Below, piece by piece: positions 1-7,263 of a DNA stretch of 14,713 nt (its first letter is position 1; every line of letters starts with the position of its first letter). This DNA comes from Hyphomicrobiales bacterium (GTDB taxonomy: Bacteria; Pseudomonadota; Alphaproteobacteria; Rhizobiales; Aestuariivirgaceae). A program made the translations under genes and the position numbers. The stretch spans positions 1 through 14,713 of the forward strand of contig PLXI01000126.1 of the NCBI GenBank assembly GCA_003151375.1. Reading direction: 5' to 3'. The notes below the pieces were generated by a model. The model had not been told where the DNA came from. It searched no databases and saw nothing but the letters and a program-made list of their open reading frames with translations.

Positions 1-856
1 CGATATGTGTAAAGCCCATCCATTGCACATAAGGTATCAACTGCTCCGCCAATTCGCGGTAGTCGAGCATGGTGTTGCCTTGTTTGCGCCGCCAGCTGCC
101 AGCGTGAACTTCATAGATCGACATGGGCGAACGGCGCGCATCACGCTTGGCGCGCGCCTCCAAATAGGCAGCATCATTCCACTTGAAACCCTCGGTGCGC
201 CAAACGCGTGAAGCTGTGCGTGGGCGAAGCTCTGCCGCAAAGGCGAAGGGATCAGCCTTCAACGGCAGCTTGTTGCCACCGCTGATCAATTCAAATTTAT
301 AAGTCGTGCCTTCTTTTAATTCCGGAATGAAAATTTCCCACACGCCAGTGGCGCGTTTGCGCATCGGGTTTCTGCGCCCATCCCAGTTGTTAAAATCACC
401 AATAACTGAAACGCGCTCAGCATTGGGCGCCCAAACCGCAAAGTGAACCCCCGCAACCCCTTCGTGGGTGATGAGATGCGCACCCAATTTATCATAGAGA
501 TCGAAGTGAGAACCTTCGGCGGTGAGATAGTCATCAATCTCACCCAACACTGGCCCAAAGCAATAGGGATCAATAATATCCCAGCTGCCGCTCGCATTAT
601 GGGCTTTGAGGCGCAAATGTTGGCGATTCTTGGTTTTTAAAATGCCTTCAAAAAAGCCGGCACCATCAACTAATTTTAATGCGCCTAGCGAAACGCCATC
701 AAGGCTTTCGACTTCAACTGCTTCAGCTCCCGGCATAAAAGCCCGAGCCACAAACTCTTTGCCATATTGGTGAATTCCCAAAAATGCAAAGGGGTTCGCA
801 TTGCGTCCAGAGACGACTGCTTGGATTTCATCATGGCTGATTTTCTCAGCTCTCAC
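1..856 (-). CDS. glgB: 1,4-alpha-glucan branching enzyme GlgB, N-terminal part (cut by window edge)
   Basis: GlgB makes the alpha-1,6 branches of glycogen in the cytoplasm. Reading from a GTG at 854-856 gives an open frame of 285 codons that runs off the left edge, so only about the first 40% of a normal roughly 730-residue enzyme is present. Seen in the translation: an N-terminal beta domain (residues about 1-105, with NPFAFLGIH near 21-28), a CBM48-type module (about 138-225, VHFAVWAPNAERVSVIGDFNNWDG), then YEVHAGSW at 248-255, which matches the conserved entry into the GH13 catalytic barrel. The catalytic Asp/Glu residues lie outside the window. The GTG start is supported by GGAG seven bases upstream. 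It lies 78 bp downstream of glgP on the same strand, and the pair is a standard glycogen operon order. Family assignment is firm; the rest of the operon (glgC, glgA) is presumably further left but not visible. Confidence 0.95.
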   Translation of the reverse strand, partial: MRAEKISHDEIQAVVSGRNANPFAFLGIHQYGKEFVARAFMPGAEAVEVESLDGVSLGALKLVDGAGFFEGILKTKNRQHLRLKAHNASGSWDIIDPYCFGPVLGEIDDYLTAEGSHFDLYDKLGAHLITHEGVAGVHFAVWAPNAERVSVIGDFNNWDGRRNPMRKRATGVWEIFIPELKEGTTYKFELISGGNKLPLKADPFAFAAELRPRTASRVWRTEGFKWNDAAYLEARAKRDARRSPMSIYEVHAGSWRRKQGNTMLDYRELAEQLIPYVQWMGFTHI

Positions 857-890
857 TTGGATACTCCGATATACTCACAACCTGACTAGA

Positions 891-912
891 TGCCAATTCG
901 CACGACTTGGCA
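891..912. repeat. Inverted repeat in the glgP-glgB spacer
   Basis: TGCCAA (891-896) and TTGGCA (907-912) form a perfect 6-bp inverted repeat around a 10-base loop, in the 78-bp gap between the glgP stop and the glgB start. In the operon mRNA it would fold into a small hairpin without a following U-run, so it does not look like an intrinsic terminator. It could affect processing or relative expression of the two genes, or be chance. Confidence 0.4.
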
Positions 913-934
913 AGTACCCAAACGTCAGTGAACT

Positions 935-3349
935 TTAATGCGCCTCGACGCCCCAAATGTCTTTGGCATATTCTCTAATGGTGCGGTCAGATGAGAACCA
1001 GCCCATGCCAGCCACATTGAGCAGGGCTTTGCGGTACCATTCTGGTGGGTTATTCCACAACTGGTCAACCTTATTGAGGGCATCCGAATAAGGCCCAAAG
1101 TCAGGTGTGACCATGAACCAATCAGATTCGGTCAGGTTTTCAACAAAGCCCCGATAACGTGTTGGCTCTCCGGGTGAGAAAATACCACTATCTATAGCCG
1201 TCAGAGCGGCCTTCAAATGAGGGGAGTGATCAATCACATCCGATGGCTTATGGCCAACAGCGCGACGCTCAGCCACTTCCTGTGCCGTTAGCCCGAAGAT
1301 GAATATATTATCATCGCCCACTGCGTCTTTGATCTCAATATTGGCACCATCCAAAGTGCCGATGGTAAGTGCGCCATTCATCGACAATTTCATATTTCCA
1401 GTGCCAGACGCTTCCATGCCCGCAGTCGAAATTTGTTCAGACAGATCGGCTGCGGGAATGATTGTTTCAGCCAAACTCACATTATAGTTAGGCACGAACA
1501 CCACTTTCAAAAGATCTTTGATCTCAGGATCAGCATTCACAATAGCACCCACATCATTGATCAAGCGGATGATATTTTTCGCCGCCCAATAACCGGGCGC
1601 TGCCTTACCAGCGAACATTTTAACGCGTGGAACCCAATTGTTGTTAGGATGGGCTTTGATGGCAAGATAAAGTGCCACGGTTTCCAAAATTGCTAATTGC
1701 TGGCGCTTATATTCATGGATACGCTTGATCTGCACATCAAACAGTGAGGTTGGATCAATCATAACGCCACAACGCTCATGCACCAATTTAGCTAAACGAA
1801 TTTTAGCCAAGTGTTTGGCGCGGGCAAATTTATCCTGCATTCCGGCATCAGAAGCAAAGGCCTTCAGGGCAACAATCTTAGCATGATCATCTAAAAACGC
1901 CGGCCCGATGGCATCGGTTACTAATTGCGACAAAGCCGGATTAATCTGCTGGAACCAGCGGCGTGGTGTAACCCCATTGGTCTTGTTGTTAATCCGTCCG
2001 GGGTAAAGCGTGTTGAGATCACGGAACACGGTTTGCTTCATTAATTCCGAATGAAGCGCTGAAACACCATTCACGCTGTGTGAACCAACAAAGGCCAATT
2101 GGCCCATGCGAACGCGCTTGCCATGGGCTTCGTCGATGATTGAAATCGCCGCGAGATATGCAAAGTCAGTTTTGTCTTGGCGGTGCGCTTCATCCATGAT
2201 TTCCGCATTGATGAGATAGATGATCTGCATATGGCGTGGCAGCAAGCGCTCCATCAATTCCACCGGCCAGCTTTCTAGAGCTTCAGGCAAAAGTGTGTGA
2301 TTGGTATAGCCACAAGCCTTGCGCGTGATGGCCCAAGCCTGCGTCCAGCCCATGCCATGTTCATCCACCAGCAGCCGCATGAGTTCAGCGATTGCGATAG
2401 AGGGATGCGTGTCATTCAAATGAATGGCGACCCGTTCAGCCAAGTTTTCCAGCGTGGGAAATTGTACAAAATGCCTCCGCACAATGTCTTGCAACGAGGC
2501 CGACACGAAAAAATATTGCTGCCGCAAGCGCAATTCATGGCCCGATGCACTTGAATCACCCGGATAGAGCACGCGGTTGATTGCTTCTGCCCGCCCAGCT
2601 TCTGCTTGCGCGCCCATGTGGTCACCCGCATTGAACGCTGCAAGATCAAGCACATGTGAAGGCCTTGCGTGCCACAAGCGTAAACTGTTCACACGCTTGG
2701 CGCGCCAGCCTACGATCGGAGTATCGTAGGCCATGGCGATGACGGTAACTGCCGGCTCCCAAACTGCGCGAGAGTTTGTGCCAGAAACCGATCCTCCAAA
2801 GCCGACGTTGAATGTGCGCGTATGGCGCACCACTTCCCAAGGATTACCATTTTCAAGCCAAGTTTCCGGCGCTTCGGTTTGTTGGCCGTGGCTTATGCCT
2901 TGTTCAAACAGACCGTGGCGATAGCGAATGCCATATCCGTGGGCTGGTATATCCAGGCTTGCCATGGATTCCATGAAACAGGCCGCAAGACGGCCCAAGC
3001 CACCATTTCCTAAAGCCGCATCCGGCTCTAACTCTGCTGCGACATCCAGATCAACTTTTAAAGATGCAAAAGCCTCACGCAACACATCCATTAGACCAAG
3101 ATTATGCAGCGTATCACGCAGCAAGCGGCCAATGAGAAATTCCGCTGAAAGATAATAAACCCGTTTGCGCTGTGCGCCATAAGCCGCCCGCGCGTTGACC
3201 AGCCATTGTTCAGTGACCCTGCCGCGCAACGCCAGAATTCCAGCTTCCAACCATTCCGCTGGCTTGGCCAGCGCGGGCTCATGGCCAAGTTGTGTAATAA
3301 GTACGCGTTCAATTTGGACAGCGAGTTCAGTTGGCGTGAGTTTCTGCAA
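935..3349 (-). CDS. glgP: Glycogen/starch/alpha-glucan phosphorylase
   Basis: GlgP releases glucose-1-phosphate from the non-reducing ends of glycogen by PLP-dependent phosphorolysis (GT35 family, cytoplasmic). The 804-residue product has the normal length. Visible family landmarks include VYYLSAEFLIGR (about 64-75), EPDAALGNGGLGRLAACFMESMA (about 108-130), HLNDTHPSIAIAEL, KRIHEYKRQQL, and the PLP-lysine block EASGTGNMKLSMNGALTIGT, in which K654 should be the Schiff-base lysine. The start is a TTG at 3347-3349. An in-frame TAG lies six bases upstream of it, so no longer start is possible, and AGGA sits 11 bases upstream, a rather long spacing that may mean weak initiation. It is followed by glgB on the same strand. 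Glycogen breakdown and branching enzymes being co-expressed is typical of bacterial glg operons. Alternatives such as maltodextrin phosphorylase (same family) are less likely beside glgB. Confidence 0.96.
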   Translation of the reverse strand: MQKLTPTELAVQIERVLITQLGHEPALAKPAEWLEAGILALRGRVTEQWLVNARAAYGAQRKRVYYLSAEFLIGRLLRDTLHNLGLMDVLREAFASLKVDLDVAAELEPDAALGNGGLGRLAACFMESMASLDIPAHGYGIRYRHGLFEQGISHGQQTEAPETWLENGNPWEVVRHTRTFNVGFGGSVSGTNSRAVWEPAVTVIAMAYDTPIVGWRAKRVNSLRLWHARPSHVLDLAAFNAGDHMGAQAEAGRAEAINRVLYPGDSSASGHELRLRQQYFFVSASLQDIVRRHFVQFPTLENLAERVAIHLNDTHPSIAIAELMRLLVDEHGMGWTQAWAITRKACGYTNHTLLPEALESWPVELMERLLPRHMQIIYLINAEIMDEAHRQDKTDFAYLAAISIIDEAHGKRVRMGQLAFVGSHSVNGVSALHSELMKQTVFRDLNTLYPGRINNKTNGVTPRRWFQQINPALSQLVTDAIGPAFLDDHAKIVALKAFASDAGMQDKFARAKHLAKIRLAKLVHERCGVMIDPTSLFDVQIKRIHEYKRQQLAILETVALYLAIKAHPNNNWVPRVKMFAGKAAPGYWAAKNIIRLINDVGAIVNADPEIKDLLKVVFVPNYNVSLAETIIPAADLSEQISTAGMEASGTGNMKLSMNGALTIGTLDGANIEIKDAVGDDNIFIFGLTAQEVAERRAVGHKPSDVIDHSPHLKAALTAIDSGIFSPGEPTRYRGFVENLTESDWFMVTPDFGPYSDALNKVDQLWNNPPEWYRKALLNVAGMGWFSSDRTIREYAKDIWGVEAH

Positions 3350-3408
3350 TTTCTATTTTATCCTATCTCGTTGTTCCAAGCCTAAAGGCTGAGGAAATAT
3401 GGCGAAAA

Positions 3409-3429
3409 AGTCAATGTTGCAAATTGACT
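3409..3429. promoter_or_regulatory. Palindromic dyad between divergent glgP and queC (possible operator)
   Basis: AGTCAAT (3409-3415) and ATTGACT (3423-3429) form a perfect 7-bp inverted repeat with a 7-base centre that itself holds the palindrome TTGCAA (3417-3422). Because of the symmetry, a TTGACT hexamer (a good -35 match) is present on both strands, one pointing at queC and one at glgP. Suitable -10 hexamers at 16-18 bp are poor on both sides (CGCATA toward queC, CAGCCT toward glgP), so I do not call promoters. A dimeric repressor or activator site is a reasonable inference. Confidence 0.35.
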
Positions 3430-3531
3430 GCGCTCTTTTCATCCAGCGCATAGCTCATTATAGGAGTGCCCAAATAATAATCAGCGCGTCAGAGGATTGA
3501 GTGCCGCACTGAAGCATCAAGGATAAAGTGA

Positions 3532-4227
3532 ATGAAAGTAATTGTGGTTTGCTCTGGCGGCTTGGATTCAGTTTCGCTGGCCCATAAAATGGCGGCAGAG
3601 CATGAATTGCTTGGATTAGTGTCGTTTGACTACGGCCAGCGTCATAAAAAGGAATTACACTTTGCCGCTGCTTGCGCTCAGCGCCTGGGTGTGAAGCACC
3701 ACATCATTGATATGGCTGATATTGGGCGCAATCTCACGGGTTCTGCCCTCACAGATAATCTTGCCGTGCCTGATGGACACTATGCCGAGGAAACCATGCG
3801 GATCACCGTCGTGCCCAATCGCAATGCGATAATGCTGGCGATAGCTTTTGGCGTGGCGGTTTCAAACAAAGCAGACGCCGTGGCCACAGCGGTGCATGGT
3901 GGCGATCATTTCATCTACCCGGATTGTCGCCCAGGCTTTATTGAGGCGTTTCAGGTGATGCAAAATCAGGCAACAGAAGGCTATGCTTCGGTCAAATTAC
4001 TGGCACCTTATGTGCATGAACCTAAATCATTTATCGTGACGGATGGTGTAAAATACCAAACGCCCTTTGGCGAAACTTGGTCGTGTTACAAAGGCGGTGA
4101 GCGCCATTGCGGCCGTTGCGGCACCTGTGTTGAACGGCGCGAGGCCTTTTATCTTGCTGGCGTTGTTGATCCTACTGACTATCAAGACAAGGACTTCTGG
4201 CGTGAAGCCATCCTGCGCAAACCGTAA
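3532..4227 (+). CDS. queC: 7-cyano-7-deazaguanine synthase QueC
   Basis: QueC converts 7-carboxy-7-deazaguanine to preQ0 with ATP and ammonia, a step of queuosine precursor synthesis in the cytoplasm. The 231-residue length is normal. The N-terminal PP-loop SGGLDS at residues 8-13 binds ATP. The C-terminal zinc site is visible as C185, C193, C196 and C199 (C-x7-C-x2-C-x2-C). VVPNRNAIMLAIAFGVA and HGGDHFIYPDCRPGF are characteristic inner blocks. ATG at 3532 is preceded by AAGGA ten bases upstream. No queD, queE or queF is adjacent, so it stands alone, divergent from glgP and convergent with thiX. I looked for a preQ1-type aptamer in the leader and did not see one. Identification is confident. 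Confidence 0.96.
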   Translation: MKVIVVCSGGLDSVSLAHKMAAEHELLGLVSFDYGQRHKKELHFAAACAQRLGVKHHIIDMADIGRNLTGSALTDNLAVPDGHYAEETMRITVVPNRNAIMLAIAFGVAVSNKADAVATAVHGGDHFIYPDCRPGFIEAFQVMQNQATEGYASVKLLAPYVHEPKSFIVTDGVKYQTPFGETWSCYKGGERHCGRCGTCVERREAFYLAGVVDPTDYQDKDFWREAILRKP

Positions 4228-4236
4228 TCAGGTTTG
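4218..4236. repeat. Hairpin over the touching queC and thiX stop codons
   Basis: CAAACC (4218-4223) and GGTTTG (4231-4236) form a perfect 6-bp inverted repeat. The 7-base loop, GTAATCA (4224-4230), contains both the queC stop (TAA 4225-4227) and the complement of the thiX stop (TCA 4228-4230). The two convergent genes have no spacer at all. There is no T-run on either side, so this is not a classic intrinsic terminator; it may be a weak bidirectional end or an mRNA 3'-end stabiliser. Confidence 0.45.
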
Positions 4237-4974
4237 GATATAGCGGCTGAGCACTTTGTTGCTGATGACGTGCACGGCCGCCCTTAGTAGCATGGTCATC
4301 ACGACGAGCACGATAAGCGCTGCGAACATCAAATCAATCTTAGCGCGGCCATTGGCCAGCAACATGAGATAACCAAGCCCACGAGAGGCCCCCACCCATT
4401 CGCCAATCACGGCACCTATGGGTGCATAGACCGCCGCAATGTTGAGGCCGGACGCAAGTGACGGCATGGCGGCAGGAACCCTTAGGAAGAACATCACCCG
4501 AAATGGCGGCGCGCGCATAATCTGCGCCAATTCTAACCAATCACTGCGCGTGCGCATTAAGCCATCAAAGAACGCTGATGCCACTGGAAAGAAAATAATC
4601 AACAAAGTCATAACGATTTTTGAACCGAAGCCATAGCCAAACCAAAGTGTGAGGATAGGTGCCAAAGCGAAAATCGGAATCGCTTGGCTGAAAATCAACA
4701 GGGGCTGGAACAGGGCACGCATCGACGAAGACCACGCCATGATAATGGCAACTGCAACACCAAGTGAAACGCCAAAGACCAGCCCCGCCAGGATTTCAAT
4801 GAGCGTGACCAAGGCGTGATCAGCAATCAACGCCAGATTATTCCACAGCGCCAAACCCACAGCAATTGGTCCCGGCAAGATGTAAACTGGCAATGCCAAG
4901 AGCATCACCAATATCTGCCACAAGATAAGTATAGCCACGCCAACCAGAATCATCTTTGGAAATGAGCGCATCAT
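4228..4974 (-). CDS. thiX: ThiX-like ABC transporter permease (pyrimidine precursor uptake)
   Basis: This is the membrane subunit of an ABC importer of the SsuC/TauC/ThiX permease family, 248 residues. Hydrophobic stretches occur near residues 8-30, 60-85, 95-125, 130-140, about 175-205 and 215-240, consistent with about six membrane helices. The cytoplasmic coupling (EAA-like) loop is recognisable as ELAQIMRAPPFRVMFFLRVP followed by AAMPSLASGLNIA. The ATG start (4972-4974) overlaps the thiZ TGA as ATGA, so translation is coupled. Substrate is inferred from context: it is the last gene of a riboswitch-led thiamin operon, next to a ThiY-type binding protein. ThiXYZ systems are known to carry formylaminopyrimidine-type precursors. 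On sequence alone it could equally be a sulfonate or nitrate-type permease. Confidence 0.87.
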   Translation of the reverse strand: MMRSFPKMILVGVAILILWQILVMLLALPVYILPGPIAVGLALWNNLALIADHALVTLIEILAGLVFGVSLGVAVAIIMAWSSSMRALFQPLLIFSQAIPIFALAPILTLWFGYGFGSKIVMTLLIIFFPVASAFFDGLMRTRSDWLELAQIMRAPPFRVMFFLRVPAAMPSLASGLNIAAVYAPIGAVIGEWVGASRGLGYLMLLANGRAKIDLMFAALIVLVVMTMLLRAAVHVISNKVLSRYIQT

Positions 4975-5702
4975 GCCGCGTCACTCTCATTATGCAAAAG
5001 TGTGAGCAGCTTCGTGGCAAATTCCATCACGTCAGGAGAGTCGTAAGCGCGGATTACTGGCGTTGCAGGCGATTTCAGAACTTGCAGTCCAGCTTTCGTC
5101 ATCACCACAACACTGGTGCCAAGACGCGCGGCTTCATATGGATCGTGGGTTACCAACACAACTGTGCGCCCACTAAAAAGCCGCGCTGATAATTCCTGCA
5201 TTGCCGCGCGGTTTTTTGCATCGAGCGCTGAGAAAGGCTCATCGAGCAACATCACGGGCCGATCTTCCATCAGCGTCCGCGCTAAGGCCACGCGTTGACG
5301 CTGGCCGCCTGAAAGTGTGTTGGGCATGCGTTGTGCAAAACCAGCAAGACCCACATCATTCAGCAGTTGTGTAGCGCGAACTTGGTCAGCTTTTTCACCA
5401 CGTAACCGCGCACCTAACGTAACATTCCGCAAAATGCTTAGCCAAGGCAACAGCATGTCAGATTGCAACATAAGTGCGGCACGTGCTCTCAAAGGTGCAC
5501 CGTCATTAGAACTTATTGTGCCATCAAAAATCGCACCCGCATCAAGCCCCGCCAGAAGCCGAAGCAAAGTAGATTTGCCAACGCCTGATGAGCCGAGTAG
5601 GCAAGTCCACGCGCCCGCTGGTGCTTCAAATTTCAACGGGCCGAAAACTGGAACAGCGCCATAACTGGCGCTGCCCTCTAATGTGATGGTTGGGGCTTTC
5701 AC
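4971..5702 (-). CDS. thiZ: ThiZ-like ABC transporter ATPase (pyrimidine precursor uptake)
   Basis: This is the ATP-hydrolysing subunit of the ThiXYZ importer, 243 residues, on the cytoplasmic face of the membrane. All ABC motifs are intact: Walker A GSSGVGKST (37-45), Q-loop Q80, signature LSGGQRQRVALAR (130-142), Walker B VMLLDE (150-155), D-loop SALD (158-161) and switch H186 (VTHDPYEA). The start is GTG at 5700-5702, with GGA a few bases upstream and only 9 bp after the thiY stop. The C-terminus overlaps the thiX start by 4 bp. The protein resembles SsuB/TauB-type ATPases, so the substrate is assigned from the operon and not from this subunit. Confidence 0.87.
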   Translation of the reverse strand: MKAPTITLEGSASYGAVPVFGPLKFEAPAGAWTCLLGSSGVGKSTLLRLLAGLDAGAIFDGTISSNDGAPLRARAALMLQSDMLLPWLSILRNVTLGARLRGEKADQVRATQLLNDVGLAGFAQRMPNTLSGGQRQRVALARTLMEDRPVMLLDEPFSALDAKNRAAMQELSARLFSGRTVVLVTHDPYEAARLGTSVVVMTKAGLQVLKSPATPVIRAYDSPDVMEFATKLLTLLHNESDAA

Positions 5703-5711
5703 GGGATTCCT

Positions 5712-6647
5712 TTATTCTGGCCCTAGATCAACCGCGATATCGCTGAGCGGATGATTGTTCTTAATCATTCCGGCTTTGCTCAAGAAATCCTGAAACCGTG
5801 CATAGCGATTGCTGTCTAGCCCGGCAGGCTCAAGCGACAGGCGTGGTAATGTATCAATCCACGCGCGGTGGTTCAACTCGTCCTGCAATTCCTTGGCGGT
5901 GCCGGAAAAAATCTTCCAGCTTTCATCTTGATGGTTCACAATATAATTTGCGGCCTCTTCAGTTGCGGCGAGAAATTTGCGCATCACGGTTTTGTTCATG
6001 TGATCGCGGTTGGCCACATAAACCAATTCATCATATGCAGGCACGCCCACCTCTTCTGGATTGAAGCATTTGCCTTTAACTCCTGCCAATTCCATTTGGG
6101 TGAGTTCAAAATTGCGAAAGGCTCCAACCACGGCGTCGACCTGCTTAGACATCAATGATGGCGAGATCGAAAAATTTACATTCACCAATTCAACATCGCT
6201 GAGTTTCAAACCCGCGGTGCTTAACATGCGGGTCAACAAAACTTCTTCATAGCCAGCAAGCGAAAAGCCGACTTTCTTGCCTTTAAGATCAGCAAGAGTT
6301 TTAACAGATCCATCATCACGCACCAACATACAGTTCAGTGGCGCATCAATCAGTGTGCCAATGCGCACCAGGGGTAGGCCTTCATCAATCAGCAAATGAA
6401 GCTGCGGTTGATAGGAAATGCCAACATCGGCCTTGCCTGCGGCAACCATTTTCGGTGGATCAGCTGGATCGGCCGGCGCTACAATATCGACGTCCAGTCC
6501 ACGTGCGGCAAAAAAACCTTTTTCTTTGGCTATAACGATGGGGGCATGATCTGGATTTACGAACCAATCCAACATCACAGTGATTTTGTCATTGGCCATA
6601 GCCACATTTGGTAACAACAGGAACAACGTTAACAATAGTTTTCTCAC
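5712..6647 (-). CDS. thiY: ThiY-like periplasmic binding protein, NMT1/THI5 family
   Basis: This is the periplasmic receptor of the ABC importer, 311 residues. A signal peptide is visible at residues 1-19 (MRKLLLTLFLLLPNVAMA, likely cleaved after AMA). The mature protein begins with the NMT1/ThiY block DWFVNPDHAPIVIAKEKGFF, followed by a ligand-cleft region (DPPKMVAAGKADVGISYQPQ) and PLNCMLVRDD. Characterised ThiY proteins bind N-formyl-4-amino-5-aminomethyl-2-methylpyrimidine, a thiamin breakdown product; this ligand is inferred here from family and operon. The start is GTG at 6645-6647, with GGAG six bases upstream, 19 bp after thiE. The receptor precedes its ATPase and permease genes, as usual. 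A sulfonate or riboflavin (RibY-like) ligand is conceivable but unlikely under a TPP riboswitch. Confidence 0.9.
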   Translation of the reverse strand: MRKLLLTLFLLLPNVAMANDKITVMLDWFVNPDHAPIVIAKEKGFFAARGLDVDIVAPADPADPPKMVAAGKADVGISYQPQLHLLIDEGLPLVRIGTLIDAPLNCMLVRDDGSVKTLADLKGKKVGFSLAGYEEVLLTRMLSTAGLKLSDVELVNVNFSISPSLMSKQVDAVVGAFRNFELTQMELAGVKGKCFNPEEVGVPAYDELVYVANRDHMNKTVMRKFLAATEEAANYIVNHQDESWKIFSGTAKELQDELNHRAWIDTLPRLSLEPAGLDSNRYARFQDFLSKAGMIKNNHPLSDIAVDLGPE

Positions 6648-6666
6648 GAGTATCTCCTTTTTAGTT

Positions 6667-7263
6667 TCATCGCGTTATAGAAATCCATTCGCGCAATCGC
6701 GCTTCTGGTGCAGGGTTGAGAGTGATGTCAGTGACCACCGAAACAATGCCTGCGCCAGCCGCAAATACGCCGGCGGCGCGCGCGACACTCATGCCACCAA
6801 TGCCAACAAGTGGAATTTTGCCAACCAAGCCTCGCCATTCGCTCAAACGCTCCAACCCCTGCTCATGCCATTTCATTTTCTTGAGAATGGTGGGGTAGAT
6901 CGGCCCAAAGGCCACATAGTCGGGAGCGATTTTCAGCACGCGCTCAAGCTCCGCGTGATCATGGGTGCTCACGCCAATTTTAATGCCCGCTTTGCGGATG
7001 GCTGGAATATCCGCACTGTCCAAATCTTCTTGGCCCAAGTGAATCCAATCACAACCAAGCTCAATGGCCAAACGCCAATGATCGTTCACCACCAACACGG
7101 CACCATGCGCGCGGCACAAATCTCGCGCCTCAGATATGGCTAACCGCAACTCGCTTTCACTTTTGTCCTTCATGCGAAGTTGCGTGAGTTTAACCCCAAG
7201 CGGCAACATGCGTTTCAGCCATTCCAGGCTGTCAAAAATCGGATAGAAACGATCCAGCATCAT
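6667..7263 (-). CDS. thiE: Thiamine-phosphate synthase ThiE
   Basis: ThiE joins HMP-PP and the thiazole (carboxy)phosphate to give thiamin phosphate (cytoplasmic TIM barrel). At 198 residues it is slightly short of the usual 205-220. Visible: TQLRMKDK (27-34, phosphate-binding), VVNDHWRLAIELGCDWIHLGQEDL (58-81, metal and pyrimidine site), GVSTHDHAEL (97-106), GPIYPT (120-125), VGIGGMS (153-159) and SVVTDI. The usual TxTK after GPxxPT reads TILK (125-128), losing the second Thr. The ATG at 7261-7263 overlaps the thiG stop as ATGA; a second ATG follows directly, and either could be used. The neighbours thiG and thiY make the role clear despite the motif change. Confidence 0.94.
   Translation of the reverse strand: MMLDRFYPIFDSLEWLKRMLPLGVKLTQLRMKDKSESELRLAISEARDLCRAHGAVLVVNDHWRLAIELGCDWIHLGQEDLDSADIPAIRKAGIKIGVSTHDHAELERVLKIAPDYVAFGPIYPTILKKMKWHEQGLERLSEWRGLVGKIPLVGIGGMSVARAAGVFAAGAGIVSVVTDITLNPAPEARLREWISITR

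Noticed and set aside
3430..3531. Possible preQ1 riboswitch before queC
   Set aside because: I did not find the expected small pseudoknot pattern (G-rich stem followed by an A-rich tail and C-rich partner) near the ribosome site.
6580..7143. 187-codon plus-strand open frame antisense to thiE
   Set aside because: It lies opposite a clear thiE with intact motifs; its composition is low in protein-like features and there is no ribosome site.
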